From assembly GCF_005502465.1 (NCBI RefSeq), contig NZ_SCOT01000006.1, positions 85,644 through 149,643 on the forward strand: a DNA stretch of 64,000 bases, written 5' to 3'. Origin of the DNA: Sphingopyxis sp. L1A2A (GTDB lineage: Bacteria > Pseudomonadota > Alphaproteobacteria > Sphingomonadales > Sphingomonadaceae). Below the pieces are notes generated by a model. That model did not search any database. It had not been told where the DNA came from and was given only the letters and a program-made list of their open reading frames with translations. Position 1 is the stretch's first letter. Each line of letters opens with the position of its first letter. Below are positions 28,050 through 38,064 of the stretch, piece after piece. Position numbers and translations under genes: made by a program.

Positions 28050-30212
28050 ATGCGCGCTATTTGGATGTTTCTGGCGGCAATTGCCACCCCGCTTGTCGCA
28101 TCATCGCCCCTGCTTGCCCAACAGAAAGACCCCGCCTTGACCAGCCCGACCCCTGCCCTGCCCGCCGCCCCGGTCGCCGCCACGCGCCCGCACGAAACGG
28201 TCTTGCACGGCAAAACATTGTCCGATCCGTATCACTGGCTGAAGGACGAGAGTTATCCGACGATCGATGACAAGGACGTGCTCGATTATGTGAAGGCCGA
28301 GAATGCCTATTTCGACGCGGCGATGAAGCCGCACGCGGCGCTGGTCGAAACCTTGTTTCAGGAGATGAAGGGCCGGATCAAGGAAGCCGACTCGAGCGTG
28401 CCGCAGAAGGACGGCGACTGGATCTACTGGGTCGAATATGAAGAGGGCGCCGAGTACAAGAAATGGTATCGCAAACCCGTCGCGGGCGGCGAGCCAGTCC
28501 TGATCCTCGACGAAGTCGCGATGGCCAAGGACAAGGAATATTTCCGCCTGTCAGACGTAGCGATCAGCCCCAACGGCAAGCTGATGGCCTATGCCGTCGA
28601 TGACAATGGCTCCGAACGGTTCGAAGTGCGTTTCACCGATCTGACCACCGGTAAGGCGCTGCCCGACGTCATCCCCGGCACCCTGTCGTCGCTGGTATGG
28701 ACCGCGAACAGCGACGCGTTGCTCTATGGCCTCGCCAATGAGAATTGGCGCACCGACAATGTCCGCCTGCACAAGCTCGGTACCCCACTGAGCGAAGACA
28801 AATTGCTCTACAAGGAGGCCGACATCGGTTTCGGGGTCGGCATCGGCAAAACCGCCGCCGACAATTATATCGTGATCGCGACGGGCGATAACGAGACGAG
28901 CGAGGTCTATCTGCTCCCCGCCGATAATCCCGAGGCCAAGCCGTTGCTCGTGTCGGCACGCAAAAAGGGCCGCGAGTACAGTGTCGATGAGCGTGAGGGG
29001 ACGCTCTACATCTACACCAACGACGAACATGCGAACTTCCGCGTCGCCACCGCCAGCCTCGCCAAGCCCGGCGAGTGGACAACGCTGATCCCCGGTTCGG
29101 ACGCCAGCTACATCACCGGGCTCGCGATTTTCCGCGATTATTTCGCCCTCGAAGCGCGCGAGCAGGGCGTCGATCAGGTCGATATCCGCCAATATGACGC
29201 GCCGCTGACCCCCGGCAGGATCCAGTTCCCCGAGACCACCTATGTCGCGGGGCTGGGCGACAATCCCGAATATCATCAGGACAAGCTGCGGCTCGATTAT
29301 GAATCGATGGTCACCCCCGACACCGTGTATGATTTCGACATTGCGAGCAAAAAACTCGAAACGCTCAAGGTCCAGGAAATTCCGTCCGGTTATAATCATG
29401 AAGACTATATAACCGAATTGGTAAACATGCCCGCACGCGACGGCACCCCGGTGCCGGTATCGCTGGTGTACAAGAAAGGCACCCCACGCGACGGCAGCGC
29501 GCCGCTGCACCTCTACGTCTATGGCAGCTATGGCTATCGCGTCCCGCCGGGTTTCTCGACCACCCGCCTCAGCCTTGTCGACCGCGGTATGATCTACGCC
29601 ATCGCGCATGTCCGCGGCGGCGACGACCTCGGCCGCGCTTGGTATCTTGCGGGCAAGGCCACCGCGCGCAAGAACACGTTCAACGATTTCATCGACGTCG
29701 CCAAAGGACTGATCGCGGCGAAATATACCAGCGCGGGCAAGATTTCGATCGAAGGCCGCTCGGCCGGCGGGCAGGTGATGGGCGTCGTGTATAATGAGGC
29801 GCCCGAGCTGTGGGGCGCGGTGCTCGCGGGGGTGCCTTTCGTCGATGTCATCAACACGATGGTCGACGAAACGCTGCCGCTGACCCCCGGCGAATGGCCC
29901 GAATGGGGCAATCCGATCACCGACAAGGCCGCGTTCGACTTCATGTTGAGCTACAGCCCCTACGACAATGTCACCGCGAAAGCCTATCCGCCGATGCTGG
30001 TGTCGGCGGGGCTCAACGACCCGCGCGTGACCTATTGGGAACCCGCCAAATGGGTCGCCAAGCTGCGCGCGACGCGCACCAACGATGCGACGCTGCTGCT
30101 GCGCACCAACATGGGCGCAGGCCATGCGGGCAAATCGGGCCGCTGGGGCGCGCTGCGCGAAGATGCCGAGGAATTTGCGTTCGTCTTGACGCAGCTGGGG
30201 GTGGAGCAATAG
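28050..30212 (+). CDS. Exported S9A prolyl oligopeptidase (oligopeptidase B-like)
   Basis: A 720-residue serine peptidase. The signal peptide (MRAIWMFLAAIATPL..., cleavage near LLAQ) sends it to the periplasm. A seven-bladed propeller (about 100-440) covers a C-terminal alpha/beta hydrolase with nucleophile Ser571 in GRSAGGQ, Asp in NDPRV and His in GAGHAGKSG. The much longer frame upstream is antisense to the aminopeptidase and is not real; the signal peptide fixes the start at 28050. Confidence 0.95.
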   Translation: MRAIWMFLAAIATPLVASSPLLAQQKDPALTSPTPALPAAPVAATRPHETVLHGKTLSDPYHWLKDESYPTIDDKDVLDYVKAENAYFDAAMKPHAALVETLFQEMKGRIKEADSSVPQKDGDWIYWVEYEEGAEYKKWYRKPVAGGEPVLILDEVAMAKDKEYFRLSDVAISPNGKLMAYAVDDNGSERFEVRFTDLTTGKALPDVIPGTLSSLVWTANSDALLYGLANENWRTDNVRLHKLGTPLSEDKLLYKEADIGFGVGIGKTAADNYIVIATGDNETSEVYLLPADNPEAKPLLVSARKKGREYSVDEREGTLYIYTNDEHANFRVATASLAKPGEWTTLIPGSDASYITGLAIFRDYFALEAREQGVDQVDIRQYDAPLTPGRIQFPETTYVAGLGDNPEYHQDKLRLDYESMVTPDTVYDFDIASKKLETLKVQEIPSGYNHEDYITELVNMPARDGTPVPVSLVYKKGTPRDGSAPLHLYVYGSYGYRVPPGFSTTRLSLVDRGMIYAIAHVRGGDDLGRAWYLAGKATARKNTFNDFIDVAKGLIAAKYTSAGKISIEGRSAGGQVMGVVYNEAPELWGAVLAGVPFVDVINTMVDETLPLTPGEWPEWGNPITDKAAFDFMLSYSPYDNVTAKAYPPMLVSAGLNDPRVTYWEPAKWVAKLRATRTNDATLLLRTNMGAGHAGKSGRWGALREDAEEFAFVLTQLGVEQ

Positions 30213-30218
30213 TCTCGG

Positions 30219-30482
30219 ATGTCCGAACAGCTACAGCCCATAGTCGTTTCGTGGAAACGCCTTCTGATACACCTGCTGTTTATTGGGTTCGCCGCCTATC
30301 TCGCTCACGAAGTCATCTGGCGGATGTTCGCTGACACGCCGTTGATCGAGATGGGAGGCAGGCGCCGCACGCCGCTCGGAATTTTGGTTATCGTCTTGGC
30401 TGGTGCCGCGAGCTGGTTGTTCAACCTGATCTATCCTTTAGTGTCCCGAACGACGGATACGCGCGATCATCCGGAAAGATAG
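30219..30482 (+). CDS. Small unknown membrane protein
   Basis: An 87-residue protein beginning 6 bases after the S9 peptidase stop. Two hydrophobic segments (about 15-35 and 52-72) flank an RRRTP loop, which the positive-inside rule places in the cytoplasm. No family recognised. Codon use is less GC-rich than in the neighbours, and the next 241 bases are also AT-richer and hold no gene I can support. Confidence 0.6.
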   Translation: MSEQLQPIVVSWKRLLIHLLFIGFAAYLAHEVIWRMFADTPLIEMGGRRRTPLGILVIVLAGAASWLFNLIYPLVSRTTDTRDHPER

Positions 30483-30723
30483 CATCGCCCATTCAACTCG
30501 CGCTCCAACGTCGGTGTGCCGACGAAACGCTATCCCCCGATTCGACAAATTCGGCGCGGACGACACTGCGGGAGCGGGTCATGTCGCCAAGTCAGGCCGC
30601 TGGAGGTCGCAAAATATGTACCGGTGCCGATAGCGCCGCGGCCTGCGACAAGCGCGCGACATTTCGGCACATCGGTGCGACAGCTCGCCACCACCGCTTC
30701 CCCTCCACCGAGGGAGAGACGGA

Positions 30724-32163
30724 ATGACGACAAGATCGACCGCGTGCGTTGCAGGCCTCATGGCTTTGCTGGCGAGCGCATCAACCGCCCAAGCCGAACC
30801 GCGCGCCGACGCCGCCATCATAGCCCAGCGCCTGCTCGATACACTGCGCGAGAGCAACGGCGTGCCGGGCATGGGCGCCGCTGTGTGGCAAGAGGGGCAG
30901 ATCGTCTGGGAGGGATCGAGCGGGCTGCGCGACGTCGAGCGCCGCCTTCCTGTCACGCGCGAGACGCTGTTCCGCCTCGCGAGCGTGTCGAAGATCTTCA
31001 CCGTCGCCGCGGTAGGCCAGCTCGCCGAACAAGGCCGGATGGATCTCGACGCGCCCATGCAGCGCCAGCTGCCATGGCTCGGCTCACATTGGGCGCCCAT
31101 CACCCCGCGCCAGCTCGCGGCGCATGTCTCGGGCTTGCCGCATTATCAGGCGGTCGATGCGGATCGCGGATCGCGTCATTACGCCACCGGGCGTGACGCG
31201 GTCGCTATCTTCGCCGAACGCGACCTGCTTCGCCCGCCGGGGACCGCCTACAGCTATTCATCGTGGGGCTATACCTTGCTCGGCGCGCTGGTCGAGGAAA
31301 AAACCGGACGCGCCTTCACCGACTATGTCGCAAAGAAGGTCGCGCCCGGACTCGCGATCCGCGCCGACGCGACCGACAGCGGCGACGCCGACGCCTCGCG
31401 CGCCTATGGCTTCGACCAGCGGCGCGTGGTCGATGTGCCGCGCCACGATTTCAGCTACACTTGGGGTGGCGGCGGACTAAGCGGCACCGCGAGCGCGGTC
31501 GCAAGCTTCGGCGGGCGGATGATCGACGGCCGCGTCGTGCGCCCCGAAACCTTTGATGCGATGCTCGTGCCGGTGAAGCTCGCCGATGGCAAAGCGGCAG
31601 GCGAGGATGATTATGAGGTCGGTTTCGGCTGGCGCATCGGCGGCGATGCCGATGGCGCGCCCTTCGTCCATCACAATGGCGTGGCGCTTGGCGCGCGCAG
31701 CACGCTCGGCCTGTGGCGCGGCGAGCGCACGGCAGTCAGCGTGCTGTCCAATGCGTCGTGGGTGTCGCGTATGGAGCCGACTGCGCAGATGATCGCCGCT
31801 CCCTTTCGTGCCGTCCCCGCCGGGCTGGTGGACGCGGCCTGTCCGATCGACGCCCGGCATTACAGCGGCACCTTCGGTGACGTCGCCGTCGAAGGCACAG
31901 TGCGCTTCCGGATCGAGGCGGGGCTGTGCGTCGGGACAGCGGAGCAGCATCCCGCCATGCTGGCCTATTTCGGCACCGCGATGCAGCGGGCCGACGCGCC
32001 GCTGACGCTGATCGGGCTTGACCCTAAAGGCGGTTTAGCGCGCGCCGGGCTCGTCAATCCGTTCGGTATCGCCGATCTTCGCGCGCAGGCCGACGGCAGC
32101 TTCGCCGCGCCGATCACCACGACGCGCCACCTCGTGCTACGCTTCGATCAGCCGGCCAAATAG
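30724..32163 (+). CDS. Exported serine hydrolase, class C beta-lactamase-like
   Basis: A 479-residue protein with a signal peptide ending in AQA near 24. The beta-lactamase fold is shown by S87-VSK90, a YSS triad (in place of YxN) in AYSYSSWGY, and an HHNG segment where KTG is usual. A C-terminal beta-rich domain (about 370-479) follows. The pattern suits an esterase or D-aminopeptidase-type hydrolase more than a lactamase, so antibiotic resistance should not be inferred. Its 3' end overlaps the HAD gene by 16 bases. Confidence 0.9.
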   Translation: MTTRSTACVAGLMALLASASTAQAEPRADAAIIAQRLLDTLRESNGVPGMGAAVWQEGQIVWEGSSGLRDVERRLPVTRETLFRLASVSKIFTVAAVGQLAEQGRMDLDAPMQRQLPWLGSHWAPITPRQLAAHVSGLPHYQAVDADRGSRHYATGRDAVAIFAERDLLRPPGTAYSYSSWGYTLLGALVEEKTGRAFTDYVAKKVAPGLAIRADATDSGDADASRAYGFDQRRVVDVPRHDFSYTWGGGGLSGTASAVASFGGRMIDGRVVRPETFDAMLVPVKLADGKAAGEDDYEVGFGWRIGGDADGAPFVHHNGVALGARSTLGLWRGERTAVSVLSNASWVSRMEPTAQMIAAPFRAVPAGLVDAACPIDARHYSGTFGDVAVEGTVRFRIEAGLCVGTAEQHPAMLAYFGTAMQRADAPLTLIGLDPKGGLARAGLVNPFGIADLRAQADGSFAAPITTTRHLVLRFDQPAK

Positions 32164-32762
32164 GCGCGCCGGACCAAATCCTGTTCGAGCATCGCCGCGC
32201 CGTTGAACAGATGGCCGGCGATGCCGAGCGATTCGGCCCCCGCAATATTGGCTGCCACATCATCAATGAACAACGCACCGGCCGGATCGATCCCGAATCG
32301 CTCGATGGCGAGACGATAGATCGCGGGATCGGGCTTGATCAATTTCTCGGTCCCCGACACGATGATGCCCTGAAAGCGGTCGAAGATCGGCTGGGTCGGG
32401 CGGAAGCCTTCCCAGAATTCATGACCGAAATTGGTGATCGCGAACAAGGGCACGCCCGCGGCATCGAGTCGCTCGACCAGTTCGAGGCTGCCCGGCATCG
32501 CGCCGGGGATCGTCTCGTTGAAACGCGCCGCATAGGCGTCGATCAGCGGCGCATGATCGGGGAACCGCGCCTTCAACTCGGGCAGCATGTCGGCAAGCAA
32601 GCCGCCGGCGTCGGACTGGAAATGCCACCCAGGCGTGACGACGTTCGACACGAACCATTCCAGCTCGTCCGCATCGGCAATCAGCTTGGCAAAGAGATAG
32701 CGCAGGTCCCAGTCGAACAGCACGCGGCCGACGTCGAAAATGACCGAGCGGGGAATGGTCAT
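32148..32762 (-). CDS. HAD-IA family hydrolase
   Basis: A 204-residue HAD phosphatase-like protein. Motif I is IFDVGRVLFDWD (nucleophile Asp near residue 9), motif II has ITNFGHEFW, and KPDP then FIDDVAAN give motifs III and IV. Related proteins are haloacid dehalogenase-like phosphatases such as YihX. I chose the ATG at 32762, which gives motif I at the normal place; the longer frame starts in the next intergenic region. Confidence 0.9.
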   Translation of the reverse strand: MTIPRSVIFDVGRVLFDWDLRYLFAKLIADADELEWFVSNVVTPGWHFQSDAGGLLADMLPELKARFPDHAPLIDAYAARFNETIPGAMPGSLELVERLDAAGVPLFAITNFGHEFWEGFRPTQPIFDRFQGIIVSGTEKLIKPDPAIYRLAIERFGIDPAGALFIDDVAANIAGAESLGIAGHLFNGAAMLEQDLVRRAYLAG

Positions 32763-32857
32763 AAGCCCCTTTCCCTCAGGCGAGGGGGTCAGGACACGCG
32801 AAAGCGCCGCCGGAAGCATCCGACGGCGTAACGCTGTTCATCACAAGCAAACGGGGC

Positions 32858-32877
32858 AAAAACACCCCGCGCCGGGG
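32858..32877 (-). terminator. Terminator after rpmJ
   Basis: On the minus strand CCCCG and CGGGG pair around a 3-base loop just after the rpmJ stop and are followed by TGTTTTTG. Confidence 0.7.
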
Positions 32878-32879
32878 CA

Positions 32880-33005
32880 TCAGCCCTGGCGCGCCTTGAA
32901 GCGGCGGTTGGTCTTGTTGATCACATAGGTGCGGCCACGACGACGGATAACGCGGTTATCCCGGTGGCGGTCCTTCAGCGACTTCAGGCTGTTGCGAATC
33001 TTCAT
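32880..33005 (-). CDS. rpmJ: 50S ribosomal protein L36
   Basis: A 41-residue ribosomal protein of the large subunit. It starts [17 protein letters not shown] and is very basic ([11 protein letters not shown]). It lacks the four zinc cysteines of C+ L36 proteins, so it is the C- form usual in alphaproteobacteria and does not bind zinc. It stands alone with its own terminator immediately downstream. Confidence 0.95.
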   Translation of the reverse strand: MKIRNSLKSLKDRHRDNRVIRRRGRTYVINKTNRRFKARQG

Positions 33006-33095
33006 GGTTCTTGTCCGTAAATCTTGGCGTGTTGACGCGAAGCGGCGCAACTATGGGGATGGGGGCAAAAAGTCAACCGCTGGTCGCCCATATTT

Positions 33096-33172
33096 CGTCA
33101 TCCCGGACCTGATCCGGGATCCATGGCCGCGCTCGCCCGCATGGACCCCGGATCAAGTCCGGGGTGACGATG
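33096..33172. repeat. Paired REP element (CGGACTTGATCCGG type)
   Basis: Two inverted copies, TCATCCCGGACCTGATCCGG near 33099 and CCGGATCAAGTCCGGGGTGA ending near 33169, face each other across about 20 bases. It lies between rpmJ and rpoN and belongs to the same family as copies at 42499, 51477 and 57855. Confidence 0.85.
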
Positions 33173-33185
33173 ACCGGGCGGCGCT

Positions 33186-34655
33186 TTACCCCGCCAGCGC
33201 CTTTTGCCGCCGCCGCTGCACCGACGAGCCATAGCCCATCGCCTCGCGATATTTGACCACGGTGCGGCGCGCGATGTCGTGGCCCTCGGCCGACAGTTTC
33301 TGCGCGATCGTCTCGTCCGACAGGATCGCCTTGCCATCCTCGGCCTCGATCATCGCCTTGATCCGGCTCTTGATCGATTCGGACGACACCGCGCCGTCGC
33401 CTTCGGTCGCCGAAATACCGCTCGAGAAGAAATATTTGAGCTCGAACAGTCCGCGCGGGCAGCTGAGATATTTGTTGCTGGTGACGCGGCTGACGGTCGA
33501 TTCGTGCATGCCGATTTCCTCGGCGACCTGGCGCAGCGTCAGCGGCCGCATATGCGCGACGCCGTGCAGGAAAAAGCCCTCCTGCTGCTTCACGATCTCG
33601 CTCGCGACCTTGACGATCGTCCGCTGGCGCTGGTCGAGCGCGCGGACCAGCCAGTTGGCGCCCGCCAGCTGCTCCGACAGCCACGCCTTGCTCGTGGCCG
33701 CGGCGCCCTTGGCGAGTTCGGTATAATAGCGGCGGTTGACGAGCAGCCGCGGCAACGTCCCGCCGTTGATCTCGACCGCCCAGCCCGCTGCCGTCCGGCG
33801 GATATACAGGTCGGGAACGACCGCCTGCGACGCATCGCCGCCAAATTTCAGTCCGGGTTTCGGATCATAACCCCGCAATTCGCGAATCATGTCGGCCAGA
33901 TCTTCGTCATCGACGCCGCAGATCCGCTTGAGCTGTGGAAAGGCGCCTTTGGCGACCAGATCGAGGTGCGCGATCATCGTCGCCATCGCCGGATCATAGC
34001 GGTCAGCCTCGCGCGCCTGAATCGCGATACATTCGGCGAGGTCGCGCCCGCCGACCCCCGACGGGTCGAAACATTGCACCCCCGCGAGCACCGCTTCGAC
34101 CAGCGCGAGCGGCACGCCCAGCCGCTGCGCGACTTCGGCCAGGTCGGCGCGCAAATATCCTGTCTCGTCGATCAGCCCGACCAGCTGCTGCGCGATCATC
34201 GCCTCCAGCCCGCTGAAGCGTTCGCCGACCTGGGCGATCAGATGGTCGTGGAGCGTTTCATCGTCGCCCGCGAAGCTGTCGAAATCGATGCCGTCGCTGT
34301 CGGCGCCCGACAGGCCGACGCTGTCGCTGGCGCTGTCGTGGTGGAAACTTTCGGCGGCCAGATCGACGTCGAGATCGTTGGCGGTGCCGCTGTCCGATGC
34401 CAGTGCCTGGTCGGCATCGAGCGACGCCGCCTCTGCCGCGGGCCCATCGCTGCCCGGCGCGTCACCGGGATCGCCGATACTGCCGTCGCTGTCCGCCGAC
34501 GCCGTATCGAGCAGCGGATTGCCCTCGAGCGCTTCGGCCAGATAGGCTTCGAGTTCGAGGTTCGACAGCGCCAGCAGCTTGATCGCTTGCTGCAGCTGCG
34601 GCGTCATCACCAGCGATTGCGACTGGCGGAGATCGAGGCGCGGGCCCAACGCCAT
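33186..34655 (-). CDS. rpoN: RNA polymerase sigma-54 factor
   Basis: A 489-residue sigma factor for sigma-54 (-24/-12) promoters. Region I is the Gln/Leu-rich N-terminus (LRQSQSLVMTPQLQQAIKLL). Region II (about 50-130) is acidic. The core-binding and DNA-binding domains follow, with the RpoN box ARRTVVKYREAMGY near 459-472. It follows lptB on the same strand, an arrangement common in Proteobacteria, with a REP hairpin between the two genes. Confidence 0.96.
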   Translation of the reverse strand: MALGPRLDLRQSQSLVMTPQLQQAIKLLALSNLELEAYLAEALEGNPLLDTASADSDGSIGDPGDAPGSDGPAAEAASLDADQALASDSGTANDLDVDLAAESFHHDSASDSVGLSGADSDGIDFDSFAGDDETLHDHLIAQVGERFSGLEAMIAQQLVGLIDETGYLRADLAEVAQRLGVPLALVEAVLAGVQCFDPSGVGGRDLAECIAIQAREADRYDPAMATMIAHLDLVAKGAFPQLKRICGVDDEDLADMIRELRGYDPKPGLKFGGDASQAVVPDLYIRRTAAGWAVEINGGTLPRLLVNRRYYTELAKGAAATSKAWLSEQLAGANWLVRALDQRQRTIVKVASEIVKQQEGFFLHGVAHMRPLTLRQVAEEIGMHESTVSRVTSNKYLSCPRGLFELKYFFSSGISATEGDGAVSSESIKSRIKAMIEAEDGKAILSDETIAQKLSAEGHDIARRTVVKYREAMGYGSSVQRRRQKALAG

Positions 34656-34674
34656 CGGAAATTACCTGCTTACT

Positions 34675-34758
34675 TTCCCGTTCGTGTCGAGCGAAGTCGA
34701 GACACGTGAAGCCATGCACGAACTCGGCGTGTCTCGACTTCGCTCGACACGAACGGAA
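34675..34758. repeat. Inverted repeat (GTGTCGAGCGAAGTCGAGACAC type)
   Basis: The arm TTCGTGTCGAGCGAAGTCGA (34681-34700) and the inverse TCGACTTCGCTCGACACGAA (34735-34754) form a perfect stem of at least 25 bases around a 21-base loop. It sits between lptB and rpoN and has a second copy at 39381-39455. Confidence 0.85.
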
Positions 34759-34799
34759 ATGGAAAGCGGCTCATTCGACATCGGTGCGGCCACGGCTCC

Positions 34800-35618
34800 T
34801 CACAGCGAGAAACCCTCGCCCAGATACAGCCGCCGCACTTCGGGATCGGCGACCAGTTCCTCGGGCGAACCCGCCAGCAACACCTTGCCGTCGTAGATGA
34901 TGCAGGCGCGGTCGACGAGGTCGAGCGTTTCGCGGACATTATGGTCGGTGATCAGCACCCCGATGCCGCGCGTCTTGAGGTCCGCGACCAGATCGCGGAT
35001 GTCGCTGATCGACAGCGGATCGATCCCGGCAAAAGGTTCGTCGAGCAGCATGATCGAGGGGTTGGCGGCGAGCGCGCGGGCGATTTCGGCGCGGCGCCGT
35101 TCGCCGCCCGACAGCGCCATCGCCGCCGCATCGCGCAGCCGCGTCAGGCCGAATTCGTCGAGCAATTCTTCGAGCCGCGCGGCGCGCGCGACCTTGTCGG
35201 GCTCGCTGAGTTCGAGCACGGCAGCGATATTCTGTTCGACCGTCATGCCGCGAAAGATCGAGGTTTCCTGCGGCAAATAGCCCAGGCCGAGGATCGCGCG
35301 GCGGTACATCGGCAGCGCGGTGATGTCCGATCCGTCGAGCATGATGCGCCCGGCGTCGGGCTTTACCAGCCCCATGATCGAATAGAAGCAGGTCGTCTTG
35401 CCCGCGCCGTTCGGGCCGAGCAGCCCGACAACCTCGCCCTTGCCGACCGACAGCGACACATCGGACAGGACGGTGCGCTTGTCATAGCTTTTGGCGATCG
35501 AAATGACCGCCAGACCGTTCCCCGCCGCAGCATCTTCGCGGGCATGCGCCCGGTGCTCGGCAACGCCATGGTCGGCGTCGGCAGTCAGCGTTGCCGGGGT
35601 CGCTTCGTCGTCTGTCAT
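34800..35618 (-). CDS. lptB: LPS export ABC transporter ATP-binding protein
   Basis: A 272-residue ATPase that powers lipopolysaccharide extraction by LptFGC. Walker A GPNGAGKTT, signature SGGERRR and Walker B IMLLDEPFAGIDP are intact, followed by the switch histidine in ITDHNV. It has an extra N-terminal tail of about 30 Ala/Glu-rich residues compared with the usual about 240. A GTG at 35624 is an alternative start. No lptA or lptC gene lies directly upstream; an 8-base hairpin at 35710-35735 and the phosphomannomutase gene come before it. Confidence 0.93.
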   Translation of the reverse strand: MTDDEATPATLTADADHGVAEHRAHAREDAAAGNGLAVISIAKSYDKRTVLSDVSLSVGKGEVVGLLGPNGAGKTTCFYSIMGLVKPDAGRIMLDGSDITALPMYRRAILGLGYLPQETSIFRGMTVEQNIAAVLELSEPDKVARAARLEELLDEFGLTRLRDAAAMALSGGERRRAEIARALAANPSIMLLDEPFAGIDPLSISDIRDLVADLKTRGIGVLITDHNVRETLDLVDRACIIYDGKVLLAGSPEELVADPEVRRLYLGEGFSL

Positions 35619-35741
35619 TTCCACATCGCTTCCTGAGGAGACATGTGCGGGCGTTACCCGAGGAGCGCCGCCAAGGTCAATCTGGCAAGATTTTTGCAGG
35701 GGCTTTCTGCTCCCCTCCCGCAAGCGAGAGGGGAGAAAAGG

Positions 35742-37124
35742 CTAGTGCCCCGCTTGCGGGCCCCGGACGATCCCCGACAGCGCAAGCTGTTCGTCGATCG
35801 CCGCGAGCAGCCGCGCCAGCGCCGCCTCGTCGGTCGCCTCGGCGCGCGCCACCAGCACGTCCTGGGTGTTCGACGCGCGCAGCAGCCACCAGCCGTCGCC
35901 CGTCAGCACCCGCGCACCGTCGGTGCGATCGACCTTTGCCCCCGCCGCGGTGAGCCGCGCGAGAACTTCGTCCACAATGGCGAATTTGCGGACCTCATCG
36001 ACCTGGAAGCGCAGCTCTGGGGTGTTGACCATCGGCGCCATCGCCCCGCGCAGCGCGGTGACGCTCTGCCCCAGCTTGGTCGCCGCCTCGATCAGCCGCA
36101 CCGCGGCATAGGGCGCGTCGTCATAGCCATAATAGCGATCGGCGAAGAAGACATGGCCGCTCATCTCACCGGCCAGCGGGCTGCCGACCTCCTTCATCTT
36201 GGCCTTGATCAGGCTGTGGCCGGTTTTCCACATCAGCGGTGTCCCGCCCAGTTCGGCGACGCGGTCGAACAACGCCTGGCTGGCCTTTACATCGGCGATG
36301 ATCGTGGCGCCCGGCCGATCGGGGAGCAGCGCGGCGGCGTAGATTTGCAGCAGCTGATCGCCCCAGATCACCCGCCCCTCGCCGTCGATCGCACCGATGC
36401 GATCGCCATCTCCGTCGAAAGCGACGCCAAAATCGAGGCGCTTGTCGGCGACCAGCGCCTTCAGGTCGGCCAGATTTTTTTCCTCGGTGGGATCGGGATG
36501 GTGGTTCGGAAAATGGCCGTCGATGTCGGTAAACAACAGATGATGCTCGCCCGGAAGTTTCGCGGTCAGCTTCTCGATGACGGTGCCGGCGGCGCCGTTG
36601 CCGGCGTCCCAGCCGATGCGGAAAGCGCCGCCGCTGAACCCTTCGACCAGCCGGTCGACATAGGCATCGACGATGTCGATGCTTTGCGCCGTGCCTTCGC
36701 CCGCCTCCCAATCGCCCGCGGCAGCCATTTCGCCGATCCGCAGAATATCGGCGCCGTAGAAAGGTCGCCCCTGCATCACAAATTTGAAACCGTTATAGTC
36801 GGGGGGATTGTGGCTGCCGGTTATCTGTATGCCGCCGTCCACGTCTTCGGTTGAGGCGGCGTAATAGAGCATCGGGGTCGGCCCCAGCCCGACGTTCAAG
36901 GCGTCGATCCCCGCGGCGTTGACCCCGGCGACCAGCGCATCGCACAGCATCGGCGACGACAGCCGCCCATCATAGCCCACCGCGACCCGGCTGCCCCCGG
37001 CGCGCGCGACCAGCGTCGCAAAGCTGCGCCCGATTGCATAGGCGTCGGCGGCGGACAATGTGTCGCCGACGACGCCGCGGATGTCATATTCGCGCAGCAT
37101 CGTGGGATGGAAGATATGGGTCAT
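35742..37124 (-). CDS. Phosphomannomutase / phosphoglucomutase
   Basis: A 460-residue four-domain phosphohexomutase. The active-site phosphoserine is in [11 protein letters not shown] (near 104), the metal loop is DGDGDR (near 240), the sugar loop is GEMSGH (near 320) and the C-terminal phosphate-binding domain is present. It interconverts hexose 1- and 6-phosphates for polysaccharide and LPS precursors. It follows mipZ by 31 bases on the same strand. Confidence 0.95.
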   Translation of the reverse strand: MTHIFHPTMLREYDIRGVVGDTLSAADAYAIGRSFATLVARAGGSRVAVGYDGRLSSPMLCDALVAGVNAAGIDALNVGLGPTPMLYYAASTEDVDGGIQITGSHNPPDYNGFKFVMQGRPFYGADILRIGEMAAAGDWEAGEGTAQSIDIVDAYVDRLVEGFSGGAFRIGWDAGNGAAGTVIEKLTAKLPGEHHLLFTDIDGHFPNHHPDPTEEKNLADLKALVADKRLDFGVAFDGDGDRIGAIDGEGRVIWGDQLLQIYAAALLPDRPGATIIADVKASQALFDRVAELGGTPLMWKTGHSLIKAKMKEVGSPLAGEMSGHVFFADRYYGYDDAPYAAVRLIEAATKLGQSVTALRGAMAPMVNTPELRFQVDEVRKFAIVDEVLARLTAAGAKVDRTDGARVLTGDGWWLLRASNTQDVLVARAEATDEAALARLLAAIDEQLALSGIVRGPQAGH

Positions 37125-37155
37125 CGGATGGTCCTGTCTGGGGGAAGACTGAGGG

Positions 37156-37977
37156 TCAGGCGGCGGCGAAGAGGTCGCCGTCGGGATGAAACCGCTCGCG
37201 CGCCGGAAGGTTCAGCCCCCCCATCGCCTCGCGCAGTTCCTGCCGCGCGACGACATGGCCGATGCCCATGCCGCCCAGATGCGCCTTGTCGAGCAGGGTG
37301 AGCCCGGCGGGAAACAGCTCGCGATAGATGACGCGCTCGCCGAGGCCGGGGATGACGCGAAAGCCGACGCGGCGCGACAGCTGGCTGAGCGCCTCGCCGA
37401 CGCGGCGCATATTGTGTGCGTCGACATGCTGGAGCCGGTTGCGCAGGATGATCCAGTCGATCGTCCGCCCGTCGGTCTTGGCCCGCGCCTTGCGGGTGTC
37501 CCAGATCAGTTCGGAATAAAAGCTGGGGCGGGTGACCTGAAATGTCTCGGGATCGACCTGCCCGATCAGGTCGAAATCGATGAAGCTGTCGTTGATCGGG
37601 GTGACCAGCGTGTCGGCGGTCATCGCCAGATGGCGCGCAAACACATCGTCGCGGCCCGGGGTGTCGGCGACGAAATAGTCGCAATCCGCAGTCAGCCGCG
37701 CGACCTGCGCGTCGAGCTCTGCGACCGTGGTGCCCTCGAACACTTCGAAATGCGGCATCGGCAGCTCGATAGCGCGGCGTTTTGCGGTGCCGACGCGATT
37801 CTCGAGATAGCGGTGAAAGGTGCGCTGGCGCGGGTCGAGATCGAGCCCGGCGACCTTCCAGCCCTGGCTCGCCAGCGCGACCGCAAAGTGCACGGCACAA
37901 GTCGATTTGCCCGTGCCGCCCTTCTCATTGGCAAAGATGATGCGGTGCGGGGCGGGCTTCGTCGCTATAGTCGTCAT
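37156..37977 (-). CDS. mipZ: Division-plane positioning ATPase MipZ
   Basis: A 273-residue ParA/MinD-type ATPase. The deviant Walker A is KGGTGKST (near 20) and the partner segments [10 protein letters not shown] and DTPG are typical of MipZ. In alphaproteobacteria MipZ forms gradients from the ParB-bound origins and keeps FtsZ at midcell. I chose the ATG at 37977 by the MipZ N-terminus; the longer frame is antisense to panC. It is divergent from panC with 87 bases between starts. Confidence 0.93.
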   Translation of the reverse strand: MTTIATKPAPHRIIFANEKGGTGKSTCAVHFAVALASQGWKVAGLDLDPRQRTFHRYLENRVGTAKRRAIELPMPHFEVFEGTTVAELDAQVARLTADCDYFVADTPGRDDVFARHLAMTADTLVTPINDSFIDFDLIGQVDPETFQVTRPSFYSELIWDTRKARAKTDGRTIDWIILRNRLQHVDAHNMRRVGEALSQLSRRVGFRVIPGLGERVIYRELFPAGLTLLDKAHLGGMGIGHVVARQELREAMGGLNLPARERFHPDGDLFAAA

Positions 37978-38064
37978 GGGCCGTTGCGATTTTCCAGTTG
38001 GCGCGGCATGGGCGGCCGACGCGCGAAGTGATACAGTCGCGCCAATATCGAAGGGCGACCGAGC

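Noticed and set aside
35710..35735. CTCCCCTC/GAGGGGAG hairpin as a terminator for the phosphomannomutase gene
   Set aside because: No T-run follows on the minus strand; it is more likely a short repeat.
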